A DNA stretch of 64,000 nucleotides from Sphingomonas sp. (GTDB lineage: Bacteria > Pseudomonadota > Alphaproteobacteria > Sphingomonadales > Sphingomonadaceae): NCBI RefSeq assembly GCF_019749955.1, contig NZ_JAIEPC010000014.1, positions 116,147 to 180,146 of the forward strand, in the 5' to 3' direction. The position numbers and the translations under genes were made by a program. Position 1 is the first letter of the stretch; each line of letters starts with the position of its first letter. Below are positions 54,479 to 63,613 of the stretch, in pieces. Under the pieces are notes generated by a model that searched no databases, was not told the DNA's origin, and worked only from the letters and a program-made list of their open reading frames with translations.

Positions 54479-55303
54479 ATGCCGATTTTGCTTGCCGTCG
54501 TCTTTTCCGCGCTCGCGATGATTGCCATCGTCGGCACGCGTTATTTGCTGGTCAGCGGCGCTTTTGCGGCGGCGACGCGGCTGCGCCATCCCGGACTCTA
54601 CACCGGCCTTGGCAAGCAGATTCGCCGCGAAATCGGCTGGAGCCTCGCCAGTGCCGCGATCTACGGCATTCCGGCAGGCGTAATTGCCTGGGGATGGGCG
54701 AATCGCGGCTGGACCGCGATCTATACCGATCTGGCGGCCTGGCCCTTATGGTATTGGCCACTCTCGATTTTTCTCTATCTCTTCGCGCACGACACCTGGT
54801 TTTACTGGACGCATCGCTGGATGCACCAACCCAAATGGTTCAAGCGCGCGCATGCGGTGCATCACGCCAGCCGCCCACCAACCGCCTGGGCGGCGATGGC
54901 ATTTCACCCGATCGAAGCGCTGACCGGCGCCATTGTCATCCCGCTGCTGGTGTTCGTCATCCCGATCCATGTTGGCGCGCTGGTCGTCGTGCTGAGCGTG
55001 ATGACGGTGATGGGTGTCACCAATCACATGGGGTGGGAGATTTTCCCCCGGTTCATCTGGGCTGGTGCATTGGGGGAATGGGTGATCACGGCCAGTCATC
55101 ATCAGCGGCATCATACGGAGTATAGGGGAAATTATGGGCTTTACTTCAGATTTTGGGACCGGCTCTGCGGCACCGATCGCGGGCTTGGCAGCTTCACCGC
55201 CGACGCGCAGCGCGGCACCGGGGGCAGCATTCATGCGGCGGTTGGGGGCCGCGCTGACGCTGGTCGCGCTGACGACGGGCGCCGCGCCAACCGGCTCGCT
55301 TGA
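54479..55303 (+). CDS. Sterol desaturase / fatty acid hydroxylase family protein beside the carotenoid genes
   Basis: 274 residues with four or so membrane helices and the di-iron histidine clusters HDTWFYWTHRWMH, HAVHHASRP and HHQRHHTEYRG. The location facing crtY suggests a ring or side-chain hydroxylase of carotenoids (CrtZ- or CrtG-like in role), but the histidine pattern is the general family one, so this is inference. ATG at 54479 follows AGGGAAAC. A small hairpin CGCCCG-TTT-CGGGCG lies at 54420-54434 in its leader. The last ~70 bases overlap the DUF2141 gene. Confidence 0.8.
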   Translation: MPILLAVVFSALAMIAIVGTRYLLVSGAFAAATRLRHPGLYTGLGKQIRREIGWSLASAAIYGIPAGVIAWGWANRGWTAIYTDLAAWPLWYWPLSIFLYLFAHDTWFYWTHRWMHQPKWFKRAHAVHHASRPPTAWAAMAFHPIEALTGAIVIPLLVFVIPIHVGALVVVLSVMTVMGVTNHMGWEIFPRFIWAGALGEWVITASHHQRHHTEYRGNYGLYFRFWDRLCGTDRGLGSFTADAQRGTGGSIHAAVGGRADAGRADDGRRANRLA

Positions 55304-55658
55304 TGTGCGGATCGACCGGCTGCGTTCGGCGAAGGGCGTGCTGCGCATCTGCCTGACGGCTGATCCGAAGAATTTCCCCGGCTGCGTCGATGATGCCCGC
55401 GCGATCACGCGGTCAGTGCCGGCGAGCGAGCACGAGGTGCAGTTCAGCGGCTTGCCCTATGGCCAATATGCGATTGCCGTGATCCATGACGCAAACAACA
55501 ATGCCAAGCTCGACACCTTGCTCGGCATCCCGCGCGAGGGCTTTGGCTTTTCGCGCAATCCGACGATCAATTTCGGTCCGCCGCGATTCAAGTCGGCTGA
55601 ATTTGGTGTCGAATCGTCCCCTGTGACTCAAACGATCGAAATGCGCTATTTTCTGTGA
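55233..55658 (+). CDS. DUF2141 family exported protein
   Basis: 141 residues. Signal peptide (RRLGAALTLVALTTGAAP), then the DUF2141 beta-sandwich: SLDVRIDRLRSAKGVLRICL, FSGLPYGQYAIAVIHDANNNAKLDT, and FGFSRNPTINFGPPRFKSAEF. Periplasmic or extracellular; function unknown. The family often sits beside carotenoid genes in sphingomonads. ATG at 55233 places the signal peptide at the start, and overlaps the hydroxylase-family gene in another frame. Confidence 0.88.
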   Translation: MRRLGAALTLVALTTGAAPTGSLDVRIDRLRSAKGVLRICLTADPKNFPGCVDDARAITRSVPASEHEVQFSGLPYGQYAIAVIHDANNNAKLDTLLGIPREGFGFSRNPTINFGPPRFKSAEFGVESSPVTQTIEMRYFL

Positions 55659-55729
55659 TCTCAAGCGGCTCGGAGCTAAAGGTGCCGGTGCTGCGTTATG
55701 GCCCCTGACCCTTTGCCCGGAGACTTTTC

Positions 55730-56626
55730 GTGCCGCTGTATCGCTTGCCTCACGCCCGTTTTTTGCCTGCCGTCCTGTTCGCTGGACTGATTGCCGCCCC
55801 CGCAGTTGCGCAGGACGCCCCCGCTGACCGCCCGCCGAGCGTCGCCGGTCCCGCCGATCCCAACGCCGATGACGGGCGCGACACGCTGACGATCGGCGGC
55901 GGCGTTGCGTTCCTGCCGAGCTACGAAGGGTCGAACAATTACGTCGTCATTCCGGCCGCCGCCGTGCGCGGCCGGGTTTCGGGCTTCAACTTCTCGACGC
56001 GGGGCACCGTGCTCAGCGTCGACCTGCTGCGCGATCGCTCGTCGCACGGATTCGACGTGCAGTTCGGCCCGGCGATCAACGTCAATTTCAACCGCATCGG
56101 GCGCCGGGTCGACCAGGCCGTGCTGCTGTTGACCACGCGCAAGATCGCGTTGGAAGCCGGCGGATTTTTCGGCGTCGCCAAGACGGGCGTGTTCACCAGC
56201 CCTTATGACAGCTTGGGGGCGAGTGTGACGGTGCTCGCCGATACCACCGGCATCCACAACAGCTATACGATCACGCCGACGGTGAATTATGGCACGCCGC
56301 TCAGCCGCAAGGCCTATGTCGGCGTTTCGGTGTCGGGCACCTGGGCAGGCGACGGCTATGCCCGCAGCTATTTCGCCGTGACCGCGCCCGAATCGGTGCG
56401 CAGCGGTTTGCCGGTATTCACCAATCCCAAGGGCGGGTTCAAAAATTACAGCATCGGCGCGCTCGGCACCTATTCGCTCACTGGCGATCTGCGGCACGGG
56501 CTCGGTATCTATGTCGTCGGCAATTATAGCCGCTTGCAGGGCGATTTCGCGCGCAGCCCGCTGGTCAGCGTCGTCGGTAATCCCAACCAGTGGATCGGCG
56601 CGGTCGGGCTTGGTTATACGTTCTGA
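55730..56626 (+). CDS. MipA/OmpV family outer membrane protein
   Basis: 298 residues. Signal peptide (FLPAVLFAGLIAAPAVAQ), a short acidic spacer, then a 10- to 12-strand barrel: TLTIGGGVAFLPSYEGSNNY, GFNFSTRGTVLSVDLL, FKNYSIGALGTYSL, ending GLGYTF with the terminal Phe needed for BAM insertion. MipA/OmpV proteins scaffold cell-wall enzymes or act as porins; the specific role is unknown. GTG start at 55730. Stands alone. Confidence 0.9.
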   Translation: MPLYRLPHARFLPAVLFAGLIAAPAVAQDAPADRPPSVAGPADPNADDGRDTLTIGGGVAFLPSYEGSNNYVVIPAAAVRGRVSGFNFSTRGTVLSVDLLRDRSSHGFDVQFGPAINVNFNRIGRRVDQAVLLLTTRKIALEAGGFFGVAKTGVFTSPYDSLGASVTVLADTTGIHNSYTITPTVNYGTPLSRKAYVGVSVSGTWAGDGYARSYFAVTAPESVRSGLPVFTNPKGGFKNYSIGALGTYSLTGDLRHGLGIYVVGNYSRLQGDFARSPLVSVVGNPNQWIGAVGLGYTF

Positions 56627-56705
56627 TCGCCCGAATTAGCGCGTCGTTACCCAGTGTTAACGGGCGCGCGCTAGGCCTCGACTTACCAGTTTAGGGAGTC
56701 GACGG

Positions 56706-58268
56706 GTGGCGATTGTCGTGTTCAGCAAGCCCGTGGCTTTCCCCATCGCGCCGCTGCGTGAGTTGCTCGACAAGCATCTGCCACTCTACCGCTGGCAGGT
56801 GGGTGAGCAGGACAATGGCGGCGCCAAGCAAATGGGCAGCTTCGCCGATAACAGCATCATTTCGGGGCGCTCGACGTCGACCGTCGTCATGACCGAGCTC
56901 AGGCCCATGATTGCCCAGGCGCCCGAAGCGCCCGTGCCGCATGAATGGTACGTCCGGATCGGTCCGCCGACGACCGAAGAACGCGGTGTCGCCGATCGGC
57001 TGACCCTCATCATCTGCATGACGATCATGATCCTCGACGAGCATCATGCGCATTGCCAGCTCGAACCGGGCGGCAACTGGTTGACGCCGGACGAAATGCT
57101 GCGCGCGTTCAAACTGGTGCTGAACGGCGAAACGCTCGATTTGGCGGCGGGGTTCGGCAAGCCATCACGCGGCGCCGGGCCAGCGGCGGCGCGGGACGCC
57201 CGCCCGCATCCCGGGGCATTGCAAGCGGCCGATCCGAAAGTCGATCTGCCGGGCAGCGAGTTGAGCGCGCTGGTGGTGCTGGCCGACCGCCATCTGCCGG
57301 TCGACCGGGGCTCCCTCGAACGGATGGCGTGCGATGTCGATCCTGACGGCGCGTGGCGCGCGGAGGAGTCGCGCGGCCAGACGGTGCTGGTCGGGCGCGG
57401 CACCATCGTCGGCGTGCTCGACTTTGCCGCGCCGCTGCCCGCGCAATATTTTGTCGGCAATTGGGACCGCAGCCATTGGTTTCAGGGCGATCGACGCGCG
57501 GTCGAGCAGCATGTCCGCCACGTCACCGTCAAATCGATGCTCAACACGCGCACGGCCGATTATGAAACGGTGCGTCAGGTGGCCAAGATCGTCACGCTCG
57601 CGGCCTGCTGGATCGCGCGGCAACCCGGCGCGCTCGCGATCGTCAATCTCGATGTCGGCACGACTTTTGAAAGCGCGATGGGGCGGACCTTTCTGGGTCA
57701 TCTCGGCCGCGATGAGCTCTCGGTGGCGCTGTGGACCTGGACCAAGCCCGACAGCATGGCCGACGGCGATGTCAGCCTGACGACCAGCGGGCTGCTCCCC
57801 TTTGTCGGCCACGAGCTGGAGACATGGCACGCCCCGATCGACTATGCGGTGATGGTCGAACAATTTGGCGATCTGATCCGCTATCTGCTCGCGTCAGGGC
57901 CGGTGATTGGCCACGGCGACAGCGCGGGGCGCCATGCCGGCGATCAATCGATCCGCTGCTTCCTTGGACCGAGCCGTGCTGATCGTCCGCAGCCGGTGCA
58001 GGCGCTGATCCTCGAAGTCGAAGCGCCCGAAGTTGCGGCGCCCCGGCCCGACCTGCCGGTGACGGGCGGCGATAGTGCGGTCATGGCCAAGGACATGATC
58101 GACGGCGCGCTCCGCCAGATGATCCAGTCGTCGGGCTCACCCGCAATGGCCAAGGTGCTGGGCGATGTTCTCGCTGTGCGCGGTGGCGGCTCGGCCCAAT
58201 CGGCCCCGCCCCCGACCGCGCCTGCCCCGATGCGCCGCCCCATGGGCTTTGGCCGCAAGGGGCTTTAA
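56706..58268 (+). CDS. DUF4261-like protein with two related halves
   Basis: 520 residues, cytoplasmic, no signal or membrane helix. The C-terminal half (~residues 255-420, with YETVRQVAKIVTLAACWIA and LPFVGHELETWHAPI) resembles the DUF4261 family. The N-terminal half has a similar layout (RIGPPTTEERGVADRLTLIICMTIMILDEHHAH), so the protein may be an internal duplication. The extreme C-terminus is a Pro/Met/Gly-rich disordered tail. GTG start. No enzymatic motif recognised. Confidence 0.75.
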   Translation: MAIVVFSKPVAFPIAPLRELLDKHLPLYRWQVGEQDNGGAKQMGSFADNSIISGRSTSTVVMTELRPMIAQAPEAPVPHEWYVRIGPPTTEERGVADRLTLIICMTIMILDEHHAHCQLEPGGNWLTPDEMLRAFKLVLNGETLDLAAGFGKPSRGAGPAAARDARPHPGALQAADPKVDLPGSELSALVVLADRHLPVDRGSLERMACDVDPDGAWRAEESRGQTVLVGRGTIVGVLDFAAPLPAQYFVGNWDRSHWFQGDRRAVEQHVRHVTVKSMLNTRTADYETVRQVAKIVTLAACWIARQPGALAIVNLDVGTTFESAMGRTFLGHLGRDELSVALWTWTKPDSMADGDVSLTTSGLLPFVGHELETWHAPIDYAVMVEQFGDLIRYLLASGPVIGHGDSAGRHAGDQSIRCFLGPSRADRPQPVQALILEVEAPEVAAPRPDLPVTGGDSAVMAKDMIDGALRQMIQSSGSPAMAKVLGDVLAVRGGGSAQSAPPPTAPAPMRRPMGFGRKGL

Positions 58269-58298
58269 CCGCGCGCATAAGCTGCTAATCATGCGTCA

Positions 58299-60346
<2,048 letters not shown>

Positions 60347-60385
60347 AAAGCGCTAATTTGTTATACTTGTGCGGGAGAGAAACCG

Positions 60386-61170
60386 ATGAGCGGATATGTA
60401 TCACCGGCGACGACCGAAACTGCCTTCTCATGTCCACACTGTCGGGTTTTGACTACGCAATACTGACGGGGATTAAGTGTTGCTTTTAAATCCGAAGAAA
60501 ATACTGCCCCACTCAGAATTCGAAATTTAGAAGAAGAAAAAAGAATATTTCTGGACGGCCTAGAAAACACTGAATCTCGACGCAGTATGGAAGATTACTT
60601 AAAACGTTTATCGTCTGGCCTCCCTTTCATCGAAGGTAAGTGTGAACGGTACACGCAACATCTTCAAAACGCGGACGTTTCTGAATGCTATAACTGTAAG
60701 AAACTGTCGCTATGGATCGGCGATGAACTGGTTTGGCCTTCAAATACCGAAGCGCCCGCGCCCAATCTCGATATGCCGGACGATATTCAACGAGATTTCG
60801 TAGAGGCTGGCAAGATATCGAACGTGTCTCCTCGGGGAGCTGCAGCGCTTCTGCGACTTTGTATTCAAAAACTTTGTATCTATCTTGGTGAGGGCGGTAA
60901 GAATATAAACGAGGACATAGCGGCCTTAGTCAAAAAGGCCTCGACCCTCGAGTACAGAAGATGCTTGATGTCGTAAGAGTGATTGGAAACAATGCAGTCC
61001 ACCCCGGAGAGCTAGATATTCGAGATGATCCGGAGATCGCCGGAAAACTTTTTAAGCTCGTCAACATGGTTGTCGATGCAATGATTAGCCGGCCAAAGTC
61101 TATAGAAGACTTATATAACGACCTTGGCCCAAAGATGCACTCGGCAATTGAGCGCCGTGACGGGAAATAA
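60386..61170 (+). pseudogene. DUF4145 family gene, broken by a stop and a frameshift
   Basis: Reads as one DUF4145 protein only if two lesions are repaired. From ATG at 60386 the first 26 codons give MSGYVSPATTETAFSCPHC and a zinc-finger-like N-terminus, then TGA at 60464-60466 sits where the family usually has Trp (TGG). The same frame continues (MEDYLKRLS..., FVEAGKISNVSPRGAAALLRLCIQKL) to 60938, where one base appears missing in AAAAAGG; adding one G gives KKGLDPRVQKMLDVVRVIGNNAVHPG. The last frame ends at 61170. G+C is far lower than the surroundings. DUF4145 proteins are often in defence contexts. Confidence 0.82.
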
Positions 61171-61290
61171 GGTAAGGGATTTATCCCCTGCACCCATGTC
61201 TAGCTGACCACTTGAACGTCGACGAAGGAGGCGTTAGAACGTGTGGGTAAGAGATACCAACGAGTCCATGGGTTGCCGTGGCCTCTTTGT

Positions 61291-61364
61291 ATGGTGCTAG
61301 CTCAGCTGGATAGAGCGCCTGACTGCTAATCGGGAGGCCGGGGGTTCGAGTCCCCCGCACCCCC
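61291..61364 (+). tRNA. tRNA-like sequence, anticodon GCT, probably a degenerate or pseudo tRNA
   Basis: A cloverleaf with clear D arm (GCTC/GAGC), anticodon arm CCTGA-CTGCTAA-TCGGG, five-base variable loop and T arm GGGGG-TTCGAGT-CCCCC. Two problems: the first two acceptor bases do not pair (ATGGTGC against GCACCCC), no CCA is encoded (tRNA-Gly in this window has it), and a GCT anticodon would make it tRNA-Ser, which should have a long variable arm. The anticodon arm resembles tRNA-Asn with one change. Likely a relic, possibly at a former integration site. Confidence 0.45.
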
Positions 61365-61459
61365 GAAGCGCTAACAGTTAATTGCGCAGCTCGTTCGAGA
61401 ATTTCTTTTTGAGACCGGAGATTGCCGCCCAGCGGCTCGGAATTCCGGGGGCACTATGC

Positions 61460-61687
61460 TTAATTTGGATCAGTCCCCCCACCGATGAACCTCCCGCCTC
61501 CCACCACGCGCGCCACCAGCGCCATAATCCCTTCATCCTCCACCCGCGCCACCGCCCGGTAATCGCCGATCCGCCAGCGCCAGTATCCCACATGATCCCC
61601 CGTCAACGCGCTCCCCAGCGTGCGGAGGGCTTGCTCGACCGGCGACTCCGCCGGACACCATTCCATCGCATTCCCGTTGACGACCAT
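61460..61687 (-). pseudogene. RelE/ParE-type toxin remnant A
   Basis: 75 codons, open but degenerate. The core [30 protein letters not shown] is the RelE/ParE signature (compare [17 protein letters not shown]), but the N-terminus is not family-like and the catalytic His/Arg-Tyr tail (HRREVY in active relatives) is replaced by VGGGRFIGGG. Lies on the opposite strand just before the Fic antitoxin gene. About 70 bases are closely similar to remnant B at 62.6 kb. Confidence 0.65.
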
Positions 61688-61729
61688 GGCTGCATTTTGC
61701 TCAAACAAGGCTTTACGGGAGAGACGATC

Positions 61730-61906
61730 ATGGACGCGAGGCTGCAAAAGCTGATCGACGCATCGCGCGACCGCCCGATGTCGGAAGCAGAGGCAGAGGC
61801 GCAGCGCCGCAGCTTCGCCTATGGCAATGCGCATATCGAAAATGACCGCGTCACCCGAGAAATGGTTGACGAGGCGGCAGAGAAAATCGGGAAGCACAAC
61901 GGTTGA
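61730..61906 (+). CDS. Small antitoxin of the Fic toxin (VbhA-like)
   Basis: 58 residues, helical. The helix AEAQRRSFAYGNAHIENDRVTRE holds a putative Fic-inhibitory motif Asn33-x3-Glu37-Asn38, close to the [S/T]-x3-E-[G/N] inhibitory motif of class I Fic antitoxins; the Glu would block the ATP gamma-phosphate site. ATG at 61730 follows GGGAGAG. The stop overlaps the fic start (TTGA), a typical antitoxin-toxin junction. Confidence 0.75.
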   Translation: MDARLQKLIDASRDRPMSEAEAEAQRRSFAYGNAHIENDRVTREMVDEAAEKIGKHNG

Positions 61907-62586
61907 GCGACGATCGGCATAGCAAAGCCGAAGAGGCTGCGCTGATCACCGATCCTCTTGAACAGGCGCGCCGCGAATCCGAAAATGCCGTCGCGCAGTT
62001 CGACCGCGTGCTCGATCTCATCGATGATGTCGTGCGCGGCGGTCGCCCGTTCCGTATCCGCACCTCGACCATTCTCGATCTGCACCGGATCGTGCTCGAC
62101 GGCCTGTCGGCCTATGCCGGGAACTTCCGGCCCGGCAGTATCGAGATCGGTCTGAGCAAGCACGTCCCGCCGCCCGCGCATCTCGTCACCAGCCTGATCG
62201 ACGAGATGTGCGATCATGTGATGGATAACTTCGCGGATGGCTCGGCGCTTAATCTGTGCGCCTATGTGATGTGGCGGCTGAACTGGATTCACCCGTTCAC
62301 CGACGGTAATGGCCGTACCTCGCGCGCGCTCGCCTATTTCGTGCTGTGCGCCAAGATCGGCTATCGGTTGCCCGGCCACGAAACCGTTCCCGAACAGATC
62401 GCAGCGGACAAGCTCCCTTATTACCGGGCGCTTGAGGCCGCCGATCTTTCGCTGGAGGCGGGGGCGCTCGATCTTTCGGCGCTGGAAAAGCTGTTAGACA
62501 GCCACCTGGCGACCCAATTGCTGTCCGCTTATGACGATGCGAAGAACCCCGACGCTGGTGCCGCCAAGGACCGCAAGCTGCACTGA
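61903..62586 (+). CDS. Fic-domain protein (AMPylation toxin)
   Basis: 227 residues. Catalytic loop [12 protein letters not shown] at residues 130-141, an exact HPFx[D/E]GNGRxxR motif, so AMP transfer is expected; the flap region is around [12 protein letters not shown] (residues ~80-91). Targets of such toxins include gyrase and topoisomerase IV, unknown here. TTG start at 61903 overlaps the antitoxin stop. Activity should be held off by the neighbouring antitoxin. Confidence 0.88.
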   Translation: MSDDRHSKAEEAALITDPLEQARRESENAVAQFDRVLDLIDDVVRGGRPFRIRTSTILDLHRIVLDGLSAYAGNFRPGSIEIGLSKHVPPPAHLVTSLIDEMCDHVMDNFADGSALNLCAYVMWRLNWIHPFTDGNGRTSRALAYFVLCAKIGYRLPGHETVPEQIAADKLPYYRALEAADLSLEAGALDLSALEKLLDSHLATQLLSAYDDAKNPDAGAAKDRKLH

Positions 62587-62719
62587 CCGTCCTCCACCGC
62601 GCCACCACCCGATAGTCCCCGATCCGCCACCGCCAATTTCCCGCATGATCCCCCGTCAGCGCGCTGCCCAGCGTGCGCGGGTCATCGAGTGAGGCGATGC
62701 GCTCTTCCAATGTATTCAT
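62585..62719 (-). pseudogene. RelE/ParE-type toxin remnant B, frameshifted
   Basis: About 45 codons: [23 protein letters not shown], then [16 protein letters not shown], the same family core as remnant A. Right after VVAR one base appears missing (GCGCGGTGG where GCGCGGGTGG would continue VEDGQ), and the reading runs into unrelated sequence. It faces the 3' end of fic. Together with remnant A it brackets the Fic pair. Confidence 0.6.
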
Positions 62720-62753
62720 GATCCGCGCCGCCGCCGCGCCTCAGCGCTCTGGG

Positions 62754-63044
62754 CTAAAAATGCCGCGCCGGGTCCATCGCCTTGTGCAGCACGCGCACGA
62801 TCAGCACGGTCTCACCTTCGACAATATAGAAAATCCGGTGCCCGCCGCAGGGCAGACTTCGCAGACCGCCCGACAGATCGCCCCGCGCAACACCAAGCTC
62901 TGGAAAATCGGATAGCCGGTCGAACGCGGCATGGAGCGTGCGCAGATACGCCTCGGCAATGTCGCGACCATGAGCTGTGATGCTGTAATCGAGGATGCCG
63001 TCGAGATCGGCATCGGCGTCACGACTGATCGTGACGGGCGTCAA
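62754..63044 (-). CDS. ParE-family toxin
   Basis: 96 residues of the ParE/RelE fold: DADADLDGILDYSITAHGRDIAEAYLRTL, LGVARGDLSGGLRSLPCGGHRIFYIVEGETVLIVRVLHKAMDP. Intact, unlike the two remnants nearby. ParE toxins target DNA gyrase. TTG at 63042-63044 overlaps the antitoxin stop (TTGA). Confidence 0.9.
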   Translation of the reverse strand: MTPVTISRDADADLDGILDYSITAHGRDIAEAYLRTLHAAFDRLSDFPELGVARGDLSGGLRSLPCGGHRIFYIVEGETVLIVRVLHKAMDPARHF

Positions 63045-63283
63045 ACCAGGCCGTCCCGCTTCCTGCGATCGGCGATGATGTCTTCGATTGTCCGGTCGCT
63101 CACGCCCGACGCAAGCCCCTCGTCGATTGCCGCCTGCAATGCCTTCAGCTTCTCGGCATATTCCTGATCGCGGCGCACCAGATCGCGGACGTAATCGCTG
63201 GTGCTGCTGTAGCGCCCCTCGGCCACGCGCGCCTCGGCCCAGCTTTTGAGCGCTTCGGGGATGGAGATGTTCATTTGTGCCAT
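63041..63283 (-). CDS. ParD-family antitoxin
   Basis: 80 residues. Ribbon-helix-helix DNA-binding N-terminus (MNISIPEALKSWAEARVAEG, SSTSDYVRDLVRRDQEYAEKL), then a helical toxin-binding tail. ATG at 63281-63283; a longer reading adds a non-family N-terminus. First gene of parDE, with a recognisable promoter just upstream. Confidence 0.9.
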   Translation of the reverse strand: MAQMNISIPEALKSWAEARVAEGRYSSTSDYVRDLVRRDQEYAEKLKALQAAIDEGLASGVSDRTIEDIIADRRKRDGLV

Positions 63284-63289
63284 GCGGAC

Positions 63290-63318
63290 CTTATACGATT
63301 TCGCGCTAACTTTGGCAA
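63290..63318 (-). promoter_or_regulatory. Probable parDE promoter
   Basis: On the minus strand, TTGCCA (63313-63318) and TATAAG (63290-63295) are spaced by 17 bases, close to sigma-70 type promoters. The -10 region overlaps ATACGATTT (63293-63301), whose inverted copy AAATCGTAT lies at 63359-63367; such a pair could be ParD-bound. Confidence 0.5.
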
Positions 63319-63613
63319 CGACCGCCCCCACCTCCGCCACGTCTTCTTTACGCTTTCCAAATCGTATCGTTCATGCTATGTTCCAAACCGCTCTTTGCCA
63401 TCGTCAGCGCCCTCTTGAACCTGCGTGCCAACGCTCCGGCGCGCTCGGGCTTATGCTGTCCCCTGCAGGGGCGCCGCCCTTGGTGGCGTTGGTGCCACCT
63501 CATGCCCCCCCCCTGCGACCGTCGTAACTTTTGACACCTTTCGGCCCGTTCGTGCCGCAAAGCTCGGCGGAAGCAACGGTGAATATTGGTGGTTCCACCG
63601 CTCACCAACCCCC
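63319..63613. other. Non-coding stretch, no gene seen
   Basis: With the parDE promoter it makes a ~330-base gap. I see the AAATCGTAT copy at 63359-63367 and a GGGGCGCCGCCCTTGGTGGC-type imperfect palindrome around 63465-63485, but no credible coding region, tRNA or terminator with a T-run. Confidence 0.6.

Noticed and set aside
60464..60466. In-frame TGA as a selenocysteine codon
   Set aside because: The family normally has Trp there, there is no sign of a selenocysteine insertion hairpin directly downstream, and a second lesion is present further on.
61378..61593. 71-codon Trp/Gly-rich frame on the - strand
   Set aside because: Overlaps remnant A in another frame; repetitive composition reflects GC-rich DNA, not a protein.
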